Shown one piece after another: positions 32,238 to 44,249 of a DNA stretch of 64,000 nt (position 1 is its first letter; each line of letters opens with the position of its first letter). This DNA is from Nemertoderma westbladi. Taxonomy: Eukaryota > Xenacoelomorpha > Nemertodermatida > Nemertodermatidae. The stretch is from assembly GCA_032718475.1 (NCBI GenBank), contig JAUCBJ010005075.1:1-64000 (forward strand), written 5' to 3'. Position numbers and translations under genes: made by a program. Under the pieces are notes generated by a model. That model was not told the origin of the DNA, did no database searches, and saw nothing but the letters and a program-made list of their open reading frames with translations.

Positions 32238-33146
32238 ATGACCGCCACCGCCATACCGGTAACAATTTCGTATTTCTGCTTTCAATCATATATTGTGCTA
32301 TTATTGCCTATATTTACTAATATCAAAAGACAACAGAAACTTTTACTGTTTTCCCAGTCGGCCTCGGCCAAAGTTAACAGTAGAACGAGGCAGTTTACTG
32401 GAGGGATTGTGAATAACGCCAACATAGAACCACTTACAACTAGCCCTGTGCAAGCTGAAGTAAGTTCACCATCACTATTAGTTATGAACACATCCCCAAT
32501 TATGTTTGCCCCCTCACCAAACAGCAATGAGGAATTACATCCCTTGGGCGACAACACCCTTTCTCAGAATATTGCGGACGAGACCATCCCTGTTCACCCA
32601 CAGGCTAGACTAGCTCGCCTGCTGGAGGAGATCGACAGCTACCAGGAAAGAATAGCAACTGGAGCTGTAGCTGATGACGGGTAAGTTTATGGGGAGGAAT
32701 TGCACCATTTAATAAGCTTGCATTATAACCACCCAGAGTTTCATAGGTTCTTCCGGTTTAATGATATGGCGTGGGTGGACCTATATAACCTAAAGGTTCC
32801 ACAAGTCCCATGCAGCACGGGAGAACTATCCGCGTTGGTCTATGATAAAGTAACCGAATTTAATCAGCGCATAGGAACCCTTACGCATGAGCTGCAGACC
32901 GTACAGCCTGACCCTAGAACTAACCCAGCTGCATACTTTAAAATCAAAGAACTAGTCTGCAGAATCCGACTAGTTTTATCCGCTTTCTGGGAAGTGTCTA
33001 GTAGACATCACGACGCCGAATTAGCTGCCATAGTTGGCAGGCAGTTAGCAGAGGTAGCTGTGATAGCCGGGAAGGCACTCGCCCTTGAAAGGCTACATGG
33101 GCCGACCATTCCCCGGGTGTGGATGTGGCTTGTTCCGGTACAGTAG
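32238..33146 (+). pseudogene. BEL/Pao gag, N-terminal region (two frames)
   Basis: The first frame (32238-32684) ends in a helical segment ARLARLLEEIDSYQERIATG followed by a stop. The second (32700-33146) continues with HYNHPEFHRFFRFNDMAW and a helix-rich region up to RQLAEVAVIAGKALALERL. Position between the LTR and the DUF1759-like segment suggests the N-terminal matrix-like part of gag. I do not recognise a named domain, and the frame breaks show decay. Confidence 0.5.
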
Positions 33147-34024
33147 CACCGCGAGACTTGCGCACAGACTCGGAAGATTCCGACAAAGGTGAAGGCATGG
33201 ACGCCATATCACGACACCTACAGCATTACATAGCTATAGTAGGAGAGGCTGAACTACGTAGGAGGTTAAAGGGTTTAGCCCCCTCTAGCCCAGAATCCAT
33301 GGCAGTTCTAGACGGAATAGAAGCCGAGCATGACATGCAAGCACAGGTAGAAGAGCATACAGCTGATAAGAAAATATTAGAAATGGAATTACAGTTAAAC
33401 GCAAACCAGCGACATAATGAGTTACAGTCAAAGGTTGAGCAGCAAAATAATGAGCGCTTAGAAGCTGAAATAGCTCTACAAAATCAAATAGTGCTAAAAA
33501 GATTAAGTGAAAATAAGTGCAAGGAAAGGTTAGGTTCAAACCGCGGACGAGATAGACCGAATAGAGGGACTTATGCTTCGTCGGATGAAGGAAACTCCAC
33601 CGACGCTAGTGAAGGTGGTAGCGACCCTCGGGGCAGACAAAAGAGAGCTGCTAGAGTAGCACTGCCGGACCTGCCTCCATATAATAGAGACAGGATACCC
33701 CCAGAGCCGACTGATTTAAACCATCCGAGATCGCTGGAATCGCAGCCCCCCCTGGGTAGGTTACAGGAGGAAGACGAGCCAAACGATCCTGGGTTTAAGA
33801 TCTATATAGATCCATGGGAATGGAAGCCATCCCAGGTGGTAGCACCCCCATCGTGTAGTGTATCAGCCGAGCTGATTGGCCCAGTAGTAGTCCCCTACTC
33901 AACCATAGCAGCAACCCCTTACCGTGATATAGATATTATACCACCAATAGGCCCCATCTCGATCCATATTCCTCGTACGGCTTGCTTAGAACGCCCAAGC
34001 CTAACTACCTGTCTAGCACTTTAG
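33119..34024 (+). pseudogene. BEL/Pao gag, coiled-coil and Pro-rich region
   Basis: The 301-codon frame has an acidic start, a long charged coiled coil (HTADKKILEMELQLNANQRH to IALQNQIVLKRLSE) and a Ser/Pro/Asp-rich tail (LPDLPPYNRDRIPPEPTDLN). The overlapping frame 33982-34509 carries on the Pro-rich tail. Function would be gag assembly, from position only. Confidence 0.5.
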
Positions 34025-34426
34025 CTAAGGCAAAGGACGAATGGGTGTCATTTAGCACCGACATATCCCCAATCACGAAAACAGAGATAAATCCTCGCTC
34101 AACAATTGATTACAGCCAACAAAACCGACCGGATGGCAGGCACCTCGCTCCCGGATCGACCCACTTGGCCGCGATTGCGCCGGTGGTAGTGGGGACCCGG
34201 CATCCAGGGCCAGGAACGCCGTTGCCCTCCAGCGGACAGACGCCAGTCCCAAATTACGGGCAGGGGAAGATTTATCCCAAAGGTGGTGTCAGGTTTGCGC
34301 CAGACACTCCAATTGAGGTGACACCTCCAGATGCCTATGCACCCCCGTTAGACCCCAACCTACATAACACTCACAGTCGTGTGCCAGAAGTCAGACAACC
34401 CAGACTCCTGGACAACGATGACTCAC

Positions 34427-34492
34427 GAGAAATGATGATTCTTTGTTACAAAGAAATGATTCTTTGTTACAAAGAAATGATTCCTTGTCGCA
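34427..34492 (+). repeat. 21-bp tandem repeat, about 3 copies
   Basis: GAAATGATTCTTTGTTACAA plus one base repeats in tandem, the last copy diverged (TTCCTTGTCGC). The 21-bp period keeps frame and adds seven residues per copy (LLQRNDS) to the start of the next gag frame. Confidence 0.85.
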
Positions 34493-35192
34493 TGAAAACG
34501 AGTCTCTAGCATTAAGGACTGATAACTTAGAACAACAAATAGCCTTAATGCAAGACCATATCACACTAACAAATAGGAAAGCAGACCCGCAAGCAGTGTC
34601 ACAGGGGGTGAAAATCCTGAAACGTGCCTCAGATGTGAGTGGCATTCATGCCGAAAACACGGCATATCAGAACGACCAAAGCTCACACTTAACCAAAATT
34701 CTGTTAAATTCTTCGGCAGTACAAGCCGACCTAACCAGACATATGGCTAGGAATGAAGCCCGACATTGCGACTCCTCAGGCCAAATTTTAAAATTTGATG
34801 GCAACGAACTGAAGTGGCTACCCTTTGCAGAATTCTGTAAGGATAGTATTCTCGAGTCTCCTTTGAGCGAGCGTGAAAAGCTTAGATACTTAATAAGCTG
34901 TCTGGAGGGACCCCCAAAACAGATGGCCGCAAAATATGTGGGCCATGTAGACAGCATTAACACCGTTTGGGATACCTTAAAGGAACGGTATGGTAACGAA
35001 GAAAGTTTGGCATGTAATATGTATGACAGATTGATCTCTAAAAATAGATCCACTCAAAACGGGATTGTAGAGTTTAGAGATGAGGTGGAGGAAATCTGTC
35101 GCCAGCTTGATTGGCTTGGGCAGAAACAAGTATACGATACTATTATGATGGTCCATTTTGTTTCTAGTGCGTTGCCCAAGGGCTCCACGTGA
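34443..35192 (+). pseudogene. BEL/Pao gag core (DUF1759-like)
   Basis: The frame contains a coiled coil, then LKFDGNELKWLPFAEFCKDS, LSEREKLRYLISCLEGPPKQ and VWDTLKERYGNEESLACNMY. This is the classic DUF1759 signature of BEL/Pao gag (FDG..LxW..F...F, L+..EKL.YL...L.G, W..L..+YG). It ends with a stop after FVSSALPKG. It is the best evidence for the superfamily. Confidence 0.85.
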
Positions 35193-35599
35193 ACCAGATG
35201 GGATAGATATACGTATAATTATAAACTTAAGCATGGATGCTTCCCAGATATGAACTCATTCAGGAGTTTCTTAAAGGCCGAAACCTCTACTTATCTCATC
35301 ACCATGAACCGGGAAAAAAGCACCCGTTCTGACGCAAAGGGTACCGACAAAGCGACAACCAAAAGGCGGTACGCCTACGTCACTAATTATGAGGAGTGCC
35401 CCTCTGATCGCTCTGATTCAGACACCGAGGGGTGCGAGAGTATATACTATAGTGACGCAAATTCCCAAAATTAAATCAAACACTGTAGTCAAGGTAAATT
35501 TAACCGCGGACTCCTCCCCCCAAGTCTGCTAATCCCTTAAAGAAAGCATATGCAGATAGTCGAAAACCAGCCACGAAAGCTTATAACACAATAACGGCT

Positions 35600-35860
35600 A
35601 GCAATACCGACCCTAAGTGCCCTCTTTGTAAAACAGACTTACATCCGCTTGCGAAATGCAATGCCTTCTTAAAGAAAACACTAAAGGAGAGACGACAGAC
35701 AGTTTTAGACTTGTCGACATGCTTTTTGTGTCTTAGACCAGGACATTTGCGACGTAAGTGTAAATTAGTAAATGTAAAAACGTATCCAGTGTGCCAAGGC
35801 TCCCATCACCCTTTATTGCACCTAGACCGGGCCCCGAATGAAGAACCAGACTGACGTGTA
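35600..35860 (+). pseudogene. BEL/Pao CCHC-type cysteine cluster
   Basis: Translation gives CPLCKTDLHPLAKCNAF, then LSTCFLCLRPGHLRRKC and CQGSHHPLLHLDR. This is the DUF1759-to-protease zinc-knuckle region typical of BEL/Pao (C..C....H....C, then CFxCLxxGHxxxxC, then C.....HH..LH). The reading frame is interrupted on both sides, including a stop near 35473. Confidence 0.8.
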
Positions 35861-35899
35861 CATTTCACCGACTACGGGACTCATCTGATGAAAAACCCG

Positions 35900-36498
35900 A
35901 TACATTCCTCCCTGGTGAGTTTTCTGACAATGACGAGTACTGTAACCACGTCAGTGTATATGAAGCCTTTACATACGAGGAATCTACACCAGATGATTGC
36001 TTTAAGGTAGAGAGCAATCCCAGCACTCAGGTGTTTCAAGATGTCGGAGTCCGAGAGTTTCCAGTGCTTCAAGTCCGACTCCATGCGGGAAGCAACAGCA
36101 TCGTAGTCAACGCCCTCATGGACACCGGAAGTACGGGCACCTTTATAGATGCAGAGCTAGCAGAATCCTTGTTCGCCTGGGAACGAGGACACGATATGAA
36201 ATTAACACTGTCTGGGATAATGAAATGCTGGCAACCCAAAATTGAGACGAAGTACTACAAGGCATCCCTATCTACTCCACAGGACACCAGTGGCCGAGAC
36301 AGGGTCTCAAATATTAAGATGGTTGTCATCCGTAACTTTGCAAAAAGTCAGGCCAAGGCTTACGACTGGGATGACGACGCCCTTGTACACAGCCATAATA
36401 TTCCCCGTTTCACCCCAGACTATCCAGGGGTACAGATGCTGATAGGTCAGAACGTTCCCGGGGCTTTAGAAATTCTAGAGAAACGACCTAGACAATAG
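35900..36498 (+). pseudogene. BEL/Pao retropepsin-type aspartic protease
   Basis: The frame carries FPVLQVRLHAGSNSIVVNAL, then MDTGSTGTFIDAELAESL. DTGST is the catalytic Asp motif of retroviral-type proteases (the A17/DUF1758 group in BEL elements). Homology continues through DALVHSHNIPRFTPDYPGVQ and MLIGQNVPGAL (the ILIG-like flap end), with a stop at 36496-36498. Confidence 0.8.
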
Positions 36499-36511
36499 AC
36501 ATCCAAAACCA

Positions 36512-37363
36512 ATGTCGGCCTACGCCTGTCGGACGAGAGTGGGATGGTTCTGTGCCAGTCCTTCACAAAAGACCCTGTTAGAACAGAAGGGACCGACGAA
36601 AACAGACACCGACACCTGCAACCTAGTGACAAACCTGTGTGCCGGGACAGTGGATACTGAAGAAGACACACTGATGACCCCCAACCAAACGGACAGTGAT
36701 ATGACTGACCGAAAGTTGCATGCCACCCCATTGGAATCATGTAATATATTAAATACAACACCCGATTTACGACTACATCGGACGGCTGATGACCATAGGG
36801 ATGAATTTCCACCTCCGGTCATAAACAATATCCAACGGGATATTTACATAGATGGCAACTCGAAACCAGCCCCGACAGTAAAGGAAGCCATAGATATTGC
36901 CCGAGGTACAGTCAACTGCCTGAAAATTGGAGGATTTCGCTTGACAAAATTCACTAGCAATTCTCGTGAGTTTCTGAAGACCATACCCCAAGCAGAGTGT
37001 GGCGATACCGAGCTTCACTTAAATAAGGACGATCCGCCCGAGACTAAGACATTAAGTCTTTGTCGGCTTATAGACAGTGACATCATAGTATCTAAAGTGA
37101 AGCTAAGAAATGGTGAGACTCGAACCAAACGCATTTGCCTAGGCATACTCAGCGATTATTTCGACCCCCTAAGATTCAGCAGCACAGTTATATTGCGGGC
37201 TCGAGACCTCGTTCCCCACATGTGGATGGAGAATGATAGTAGAAACACGCGTCAGCGCGGATGGCCTGGTAAAATCTTGGATCTTGTGGTGCTAAGGAAA
37301 CAGGGCAAACTAAACTTGCTCCACAGAGATTCAGCCATCCCATTGGCCGCCCTTGCCTGCTAG
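36512..37363 (+). pseudogene. BEL/Pao polymerase remnant with internal deletion
   Basis: The first part (SAYACRTRVGWFCASP) is the protease-to-polymerase junction. The palm core is missing. The frame resumes with IQRDIYIDGNSKPAPTVKEA, where the YxDD polymerase box reads YIDG, so the second catalytic Asp is lost. CLKIGGFRLTKFTSNSREFL is the thumb signature of BEL/Pao, and CLGILSDYFDPLRFSSTVIL the ILS..FDPLG..SP motif after it. It stops at 37363. No RNase H or integrase was found beyond. Confidence 0.85.
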
Positions 37364-37440
37364 AAATTACACAAGAAGAATCTGGCAGCTACGGCAAGCA
37401 AGAAGTCAAGCTGACAAAGCGGACATACTTCGTTGTAATG

Positions 37441-37513
37441 GTTAACTTCTTTGGAACGTTTGAGTGCGCTGCATATCACACTCAAACGTAGGAACGGGTT
37501 ATGTATTGTTAAC
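37441..37513. other. Two-step inverted repeat (hairpin)
   Basis: GTTAAC (37441-37446) pairs with GTTAAC (37508-37513), and CGTTTGAGTG (37457-37466) pairs perfectly with CACTCAAACG (37479-37488). It lies just after the BEL polymerase remnant. It may be structured RNA at the element's 3' end; function unknown. Confidence 0.6.
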
Positions 37514-37599
37514 CACTGACACCCTTTTCAAAAATATGCCATATATTCAGCTTGACAGGCTAACAAAATTTATCCCTATATCGCTTCGTCCCCAAAAAA

Positions 37600-38340
37600 C
37601 AATAGGACTATGGGATGTTTCATGATAAACTGTTCTATACACAGTGCATGAAACTTGATCTCAGTTCTAGAACATTCTAGAATATTACGAATGGGAGGTT
37701 CATGATGAGCCGTTATACACACTACGCATGAAACCTGAACCCAACTTCAATAACATGTTGCGATAAGTCATTATTAAACATGACGCAAAGCCAACCAAAA
37801 CCCTTAATAATTGTATGATGACGGTGATAATACAATTGAATGCGGAATCCATATCCTTTATTTCGGTTAAACCAAACTCTGGGTAAATTCTGGAGACGGT
37901 CCGCCACTTCTTGTATAACCCGAGTACATAAGGGAGTAACAAATAAAATTGTAATAAACTACACTAGTCATGATAAGTCATTATTAAACATGACGTGCAG
38001 CCAACCAAAATCCTTAATAATCGTATGATGATGGTGATAATACAATTGAATGCGGTATCCATATCCTTTATTTCGTTTAAACCAAACTCTGGGTAAATTC
38101 TGGAGACGGCCCGCCACTTCTTGTATAACCCGAGTACAAAGGGATTAACAAATAAAATTATAATAAACCGTAACAGTCATGATAAGTCATTATTAAACAT
38201 GGCGCATGACAATAAGAAACCTTGGTCTACTGTATTATGACGGCCCAATCACACTTGAATGCCGAGTCTTAATTACTACTCCCGCTTCTTGTCAATTGCC
38301 AGAGTACAGTAAGAGATGTCAAATATTAGTTGGTCTGAAA
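37600..38340. repeat. ~211-bp tandem repeat, two good copies and one diverged
   Basis: GATAAGTCATTATTAAACAT starts units at about 37762, 37973 and 38180. The first two share CCATATCCTTTATTTCG, AAACCAAACTCTGGGTAAAT and CACTTCTTGTATAACCCGAG. The third keeps only parts (GAATGCCGAGTC, TTCTTGTCAATTGCC). A shorter duplicated segment precedes it (CATGATAAACTGTT and CATGATGAGCCGTT, 37620-37735). No coding sequence. Confidence 0.8.
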
Positions 38341-38636
38341 CTTCAACAACCAACATAGCTCGATATTGATTAATACAATATCACATCCATATAAATCCAT
38401 TCAAGTCACTGTAATAATGAGCATTACGGGAACGGTCGCGGTCCATTTTGTGGCTCTCTTCCAAGGGATGAGTAAACTTAGTTTAAGTCACCAGATCATT
38501 TAAGTAGATTAATAATACCTATCGTACTGGAAAGCGAGATTTTTCAGATTGTTTGATAAATTCGATATTTTTGTTGATCATTTCGTCATTTTCGTTATTT
38601 TCGGGTTTTATAACTACAGTATCCTGTATCAAAATC
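38341..38636. other. No gene seen
   Basis: AT-rich DNA between the tandem repeat and the Copia scrap. The upstream part of the adjacent plus-strand open frame (38553-38636) is hydrophobic by composition and not recognisably Copia. Confidence 0.4.
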
Positions 38637-38890
38637 CCACTTGTAGGGAACCTTCTATATATTGTGATAGCTAGCAGACCAGATATCATGATTGTAGTTT
38701 CCACACTCAGTCGATTTCAGACTGGTCATGCTAAATGTCACTGGGTAGCTGCAAAACGAGTCCTATGCTACCTGAAAGGGACTCTAAGTTATTGTATAAC
38801 ATACAAATCAGGTGAAGAACCTACAGTATTAGGTTATTGTGACGCTGATTGGGCGGGAGATACTACGACGCGCAAATCCACAATAAATTG
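38637..38890 (+). pseudogene. Copia-type polymerase scrap (connection and RNase H start)
   Basis: The frame reads PLVGNLLYIVIASRPDIMIV, SRFQTGHAKCHWVAAKRVLC, YLKGTLSYCITYKSG and LGYCDADWAGDTTTRKST. These are the standard Copia motifs after the polymerase (VGxLxYxxxxTRPDI, HWxAxKRxLxYLKGT, GYxDADWAGDxxxRxST). The family differs from the Copia at 54-59 kb. Homology ends at RKST, where an unrelated dispersed repeat begins. Confidence 0.85.
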
Positions 38891-39005
38891 GAACCAAGGC
38901 AACTTGGGAAACAGAGTGGAAGGGTTTTCTGTGGAAGATCACCAATGGCAGCATGGTGGTGAACAGGCGCATTCCTTGGCTTAACGAGCCTAAAAGATTC
39001 TCCCA
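38890..39005 (+). repeat. Dispersed repeat with one 63-bp-satellite monomer, second copy
   Basis: This matches the minus-strand copy at 25905-26060 from CCAAGGCAACTTGGGAAACA to CTTAACGAGCCTAAAAGATT. It differs by a micro-insertion AATGG-CAG-CATGG (38944-38956) and an extra GC at about 38967. Confidence 0.75.
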
Positions 39006-39384
39006 TTCATAATTTAGAATGCAATTACATAATCTATCAACGTGTTTCCTGAACTATCTTAATACGCGGTATGGTTTGAAGCCACAAGTGATGCCAATCA
39101 TTTTGCAGTCTAATACAGTAACCATGGTAGTGAACTTGTCATACATACAGGTACAGTTGCTATGGATTTGTTTCCGTATTTCTGTATTGAGACAGGAAAG
39201 AAGCTAAGAGTTTCTTTAATTAAATATTGATAACGCAATCACTATATGTAGTGTGTGTATACGTTTTACTTTAGTCATTTCGTATATTAACGATAATATA
39301 TGCAATTTGTGAGGCAATCATCACTTTACTCGCAGTTACTGTTTAATACAAATTTACTCCATACTATACACAAGATAGAGTACA
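39006..39384 (+). promoter_or_regulatory. Upstream region of the PAN-tectonin gene
   Basis: This AT-rich stretch precedes the first exon and should hold its promoter and 5' untranslated region. I see no clear TATA or initiator element at a convincing distance. Part of it (39019-39207) is open but not recognisable. Confidence 0.3.
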
Positions 39385-42300
39385 ATGTGGTCTGCTTATG
39401 TAACTATTTACATTCTGGCAAATTTTGCTACATCAGTGTCATATTGTGGATTGTATATCAACTCTTTCTGCACTAACCAGACTTCACTTGGTGTGTCTAC
39501 CAAAGCATCATCATTGAATGAATGCAGCATTGATTGCGAACATAATAACCGCTGCTGGTCCTTCAACTTCACTGACGACAGATGCGAGATATTCGAAGAG
39601 GACTGTCTCGCAGAAATGGCCAACTGGGATACTGAGGTTCTTGGGAACCGATGGATAAGAAAGAAAAAAGGTAAGTTAGAATATTTTATGTTGTGAAAAT
39701 AATTTCTATAGTGAACTCAACAATCTGCAGGATATGTAAAACAATACAATGTCTACTATCTATGAAATATAAGAAATTCATGATCTTACAACAGTTCTAT
39801 CGTTGAGGTTTAAGTTTACGAAGTAAGCGAGCTTAGACAAATGGTTACGGACAGCTTTTTCAACCATTGTCTGTCGGGCGGTCGGACTGTCTGCCGGATT
39901 GTCTGACTGTCTGTGTAGTAAAGTTATGATTTGGTTAATATAAGTCAGTATAATAATGAAATAATATCAATGAAAATCACAATAACAATGAAACACCTTA
40001 ATAAACAAACTGCTCCTAATGTCGAGGCGTTTATGGGAGGCTAACCTGAAGATGCCTAGTAAGCCGTTATGTAGTTCTTATGAGTGTTATCAAAGCCTCG
40101 GTATACCTGCCGCATATAGCAGGAACACTCACGAAAGTGTGGGGGTATATATATATTATCTAATATATAGAAACAATGTGATCCAGTCTCCTATTAAAAA
40201 TGAAACCTAACTACAAATAAACACTTTAATAACTGCACGAATAACTATCCTATATATTAGAAAATACAGGACATTTAGTCCGCCGAAAGGGGTAAGTCTA
40301 CATACTAAATTTGATAAAAATAAAGGGTTTCAGGATTTAAACACTGTACCCGGGGAAACACAGCTCCATCATCAGCAGTGTACTGTGAGTCCCTATCCTA
40401 TCTAAATACAGCACAGTACCAATTGACCAATATAATACAGGAAATGAAACCAAATACTGAAATAGAGAACTAAAACAAATCAGACCGGTAGTAAATAGAT
40501 GAAACCCAAAAACTGATACCACTAAAGGCTAAATAAAATACATGAAACCAAAATATGAATGAACCCAAATGAGAATAGTGACCAAATAATGAACTACTAT
40601 ATCTAACCTGCATAACAAATAAATCTATAATGGCTGTATTGCACAGTCTAATAAAAGATATGTTATATAATGGTATGAATACAGCAGTAAATAACAACCC
40701 AAAGACCATACAGACACCCCCCCCCCCCCCCCCCCCCCAAAAAAAAACACTGATAGAATAATGATACCCCATAGAAACTCCCAGAACTAGAGTAACGGAA
40801 GCAACTAGCTTTCAATAGGCTACAAGAGGCATACTGCACAAGAAATATATATATAAGAAACAATATGGGTACAGTACAACCTGACTGGCGAATTATCTAA
40901 TATATATATCTTAACGAGATCTAGAATTAGTTACTGTAAGTATAAGGCCTCAGCACTTACAAACTGCTTCAAAGGGGTACGATAGTTACGTGCAAACCGT
41001 TCCGTTATATTGTGTTGTTGGCTAGTAAATGTACGCATGACTTACATATATCACAGGTAGGACACTACTTTGCCTAGTGCGTGCTAAGCGCACGATTTAC
41101 TCGAATCACTTGCATCGCTGGTAAATAATAGTTACTAGTTGGGAATAATATAGCAGTACTATGGACTCACACATTCGCATTAAATGAACCGAATCTTATT
41201 ACTGACAAGGCGCACTTACACTCACCGTGTGGAAATCGAGTTGATTTGATCTCTGGTCCAATATATTAATCAACAAGTAATGCAATAATAGTAAATTGCA
41301 AATGATTAGTTATAAATTGCAAGAGACTAGTTGTTAATACAAGTGATTAGGTAAAATATCGTAGGCCACTATAACTAACGTGACTTACTAGGCTATAAAA
41401 TCGATGTAAATTACCTGAGATGTTATCAAGGTTAAGCCCTGCCCTATAGAGGCTAACAACAGTTATATATGAATACACAATGTTCGGTAAAAATAGAACA
41501 GCCAATAAGACGCAAGAATACCGGCTTCGGTAGTTACCAATGAGAGTCCAGTAATACCACAACTGTTGTTAGGCAACAATATAAACAATTTTATGTGCTA
41601 TTCAATACATACGAAGAACTAATATTATATGCACTGAAACCGAATAATAACCCGATGAAAATATAAGATTTCTGTATACAGTTAGCATTGGCAGCAAAAC
41701 CTAATATTCCCCAAAATCGGGATTTTCCTGGAAAATAATGTCAACCCGTATGGTTTGAATTGATTTTACTTAGATTAGATTGACTTTCATGGTTCCTTGG
41801 TCAATGCGTGGCCCATTCTTTTTTTACATAATTTAATCTATATGATGGATCAATGGTTCAATTGGTTTTATTTTGTTTATAAAGAAAAATCGAAAATACA
41901 AAATTTTTTGATGGAATTTATTAAATTTTATTACCTAGAAAAAGCTTAAAAAAATTTAAAAACTTTTTTAAGAAGTTTTTTTTTCTCATGTTATAAATAT
42001 TTATTTAATTTCATTCTAGTTAATTGGGCTGGTTTGTACAAGTCACCGTGTCGTCTTGGCGACATAAATCTCGGAGATTTTTCACTAATGGAACAGAAAG
42101 ACATCCTCACTTATACAGAATGCATGTCCAGATGTGGCGCGACAAATTGTATGGGTGTCGCCTGGGCCTGGTCTGAGGGAGATATAGCTGCCACATTCTG
42201 TTGGTTTGACCTTCAAACATATTCGAGCACGAAACTAAGGGGCATAGTTTCAACACATGGAGACAATATAGCGTTCTTTGAGAAGAAAGGAAATATTGAC

Positions 42301-43493
42301 TTACAATGTTAGTTTAACTGTTGGGGGCGACACAACTGGGCAACTGTTCGAGTTCCAGATGTGCATAGTGTGATATGTATATGTGTATATGTGTATATGA
42401 TCTTCGTTTATTAGTAGTATTTGTGGTATTTTGCAGCTCCTGGTAGTTGTAGATTCTTTGCTTTCTGTATAAACCCTCTGATCTCTCGACTGAAACGATT
42501 TGCGGATGATGACTCAGCCTTGGTAGCCACTACTTGTGCTCGAGCTTTAGAGAAATTGAACATTAATTTTATGAAGAATTTAATATGTCCAAGACGAAGT
42601 TCGTGGTACAGTAGTACTGATGAGTACACTATGTATTTCAATTCTTAAATAGGAATTATTTATTAGGAATTATTTGGAATTAATGATAAGATGTACCAGA
42701 AATCCTGCAACTAACTAACATATATATTTCAGGCATTTCTAAATGGCAGAAGTTAGATGGTTCACTTACATGGGTGAGTGCTGGCCAGGCTGGAGTTTGG
42801 GGTGTGGACTCTAATGGTCGTATTTTCTACAGAGAAGGGACATATGGATCCTGCAGTACTGGAACAAAATGGGTTGTTACCAATGGTGGACTCGCCAATA
42901 TTGCTGTTGGAAGTAATATTGTTTGGGGAGTTAATCCAGAGAAAAAGATTTACTATCGAAGTGGAATCAGTCCTCAAAACCCAACAGGTAATAGTTGGAG
43001 AATGATTGCTGGTGGACTTAGCCGGATAACAGTAGATTCAACCAGTAATGGAGTTTGGGGTACCATCAGTAACAAGGTTTACCAGAGAGTGGGTATAACT
43101 ACCTCGACACCATCTGGAACATCTTGGTTTCAAATCATTGGCGCGAGCATGGCTGACATCAGCTTCGGAGCAGCAGGCCTGTGGGGTATCAACTTAGGAT
43201 ATGCTCCCTACTACATGCAAGGCACATTTGGTTCAAATAACAATGTTGGTAGCTTTACAGGATGGGCAGCTGCAGATTGGCTAACAATTAGTTCTGGAGC
43301 AAATGGTGTTCTATGGGCTACAAAGACAAACAAGGAAATTTACACGGCCACAGTGGAAGAAGGGAATATAAACCCTTTTTGGGAACGTGTAGATGGGGAA
43401 TTGGAGCAAGTGAGCGTCAGTGATTGGAATGGTGCAGTTTGGGGAGTGGATAGTGCTTCAAAAATATGGTTCAAAAATGGAGTATGTGACTAA
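39385..43493 (+). CDS. Secreted PAN-PAN-tectonin protein, three exons
   Basis: Exons 39385-39670, 42020-42307 and 42733-43493 join in phase 1 at both junctions (donors GTAAGT and GTTAGT, acceptors TTCTAG and TTTCAG), giving 444 residues. Residues 1-20 (MWSAYVTIYILANFATSVSY) are a likely signal peptide. Exon 1 then encodes a PAN/Apple-like domain with Cys at 21, 29, 47, 51, 57, 67 and 74. Exon 2 encodes a second (Cys at 106, 130, 134, 139, 156). Exon 3 is a tectonin-type beta-propeller: about five blades, each with a VWGV-like strand (AGVWGVDSNGRIFYREG, IVWGVNPEKKIYYRSG, NGVWGTISNKVYQRVG, LWGINLGYAPYYMQG, AVWGVDSASKIWFKNG). Tectonins include invertebrate lectins that bind lipopolysaccharide, and PAN domains bind protein or carbohydrate, so an extracellular lectin or innate-immune role is plausible but inferred. 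AATAAA lies at 43674-43679. Splicing is predicted by eye. Confidence 0.82.
39671..42019 (+). other. Intron 1 of the PAN-tectonin gene
   Basis: This 2.35-kb intron starts GTAAGT and ends TTCATTCTAG. It carries a C22 run (40717-40738) followed by A9 and several small open frames that I do not recognise. I see no further exon, though a short one could be missed. Confidence 0.6.
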
Positions 43494-43991
43494 AGGTTAG
43501 TAAAATTGATACAGAGAAATGTGATGTAATAAGTTTGATGGTCGTGATTATTGTACTGCTATGTATTGTTATGTATGTATTGTGTATACTATTATTGTAC
43601 TGTGATGTCTGAATTGCGATATCGCGACTATTCAGCCATACCATGTACCAGTACGGTATGGTACCATAATCTTAATAAACATATGTTTTACAGTATGGTA
43701 CTGTTACCACCAATCGGCTCGGCAACGGCAACAATGCAGCCATGTAAGTTGTGAAATTATGCCGACGTAAGACAGACTGACATATTGTCAGGTTGTACCA
43801 GCTGACCTTTGTTCCATGTTCCGGTATCCAATACTGCACTAGGTACCCCAACTGCCCAATACTGCAATACCCAGCAACGTTTTGGAATTGTACCGGTACT
43901 CAAACAACTCGCCATCAAGGCCACTGCCTCTGTCTGTCGCAGTGTCGTTGGTGACCTCGACTTTTGGTATCGCTACTGCGCTAGCGCTACA
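43494..43991 (+). other. 3' region of the PAN-tectonin gene and spacer
   Basis: This includes the presumed 3' untranslated region with a polyadenylation signal AATAAA at 43674-43679. The rest is a spacer with ACCGGT and CAGTACGG words and no gene. Confidence 0.5.
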
Positions 43992-44249
43992 GGCACACAG
44001 TCAAACACAAGCGGGAGGAGGCACACAGGCCCACACACACACCAAAAGATTTATTTAAGCCTCAAACTGCAAACACAGTCGCGAAATTAATTATCTCGCT
44101 CAGTTACATCATTTGAACATAAATTTAGGAAAAATTAGCTTTTTTATGTTGCTTAATTAAGTCTAATTGAATTTACATTGATACAGTACTGTTACTACAG
44201 TTCCGTACTGTTACTGCAGTGCTGTACTGTGGTAAGGCTGTCAAGTGTA

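Larger units (their letters stand above)
31804..37520 (+). mobile_element. BEL/Pao LTR retrotransposon A, degenerate
   Basis: It begins TGTAAGCGGATTCAATTCC, identical to the start of the 3' LTR of the minus-strand element at 59395. The body runs in BEL/Pao order: leader, coiled-coil and DUF1759-like gag, CCHC cluster, aspartic protease, then the end of the reverse transcriptase. Most of the reverse transcriptase, the RNase H and the integrase are missing, and I found no 3' LTR; 37520 is only an approximate end after the hairpin at 37441-37513. Confidence 0.8.

Noticed and set aside
31804-37520. Candidate 3' LTR for BEL/Pao element A
   Set aside because: I searched for TGTAAGCGGATTC after the polymerase remnant and found none; AAAGCGGACATAC (about 37416) is only a chance resemblance.
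42421-42648. 75-codon frame in intron 2 of the PAN-tectonin gene
   Set aside because: It lies between a good donor (42308) and acceptor (42732), has no domain match and is not needed for phase.
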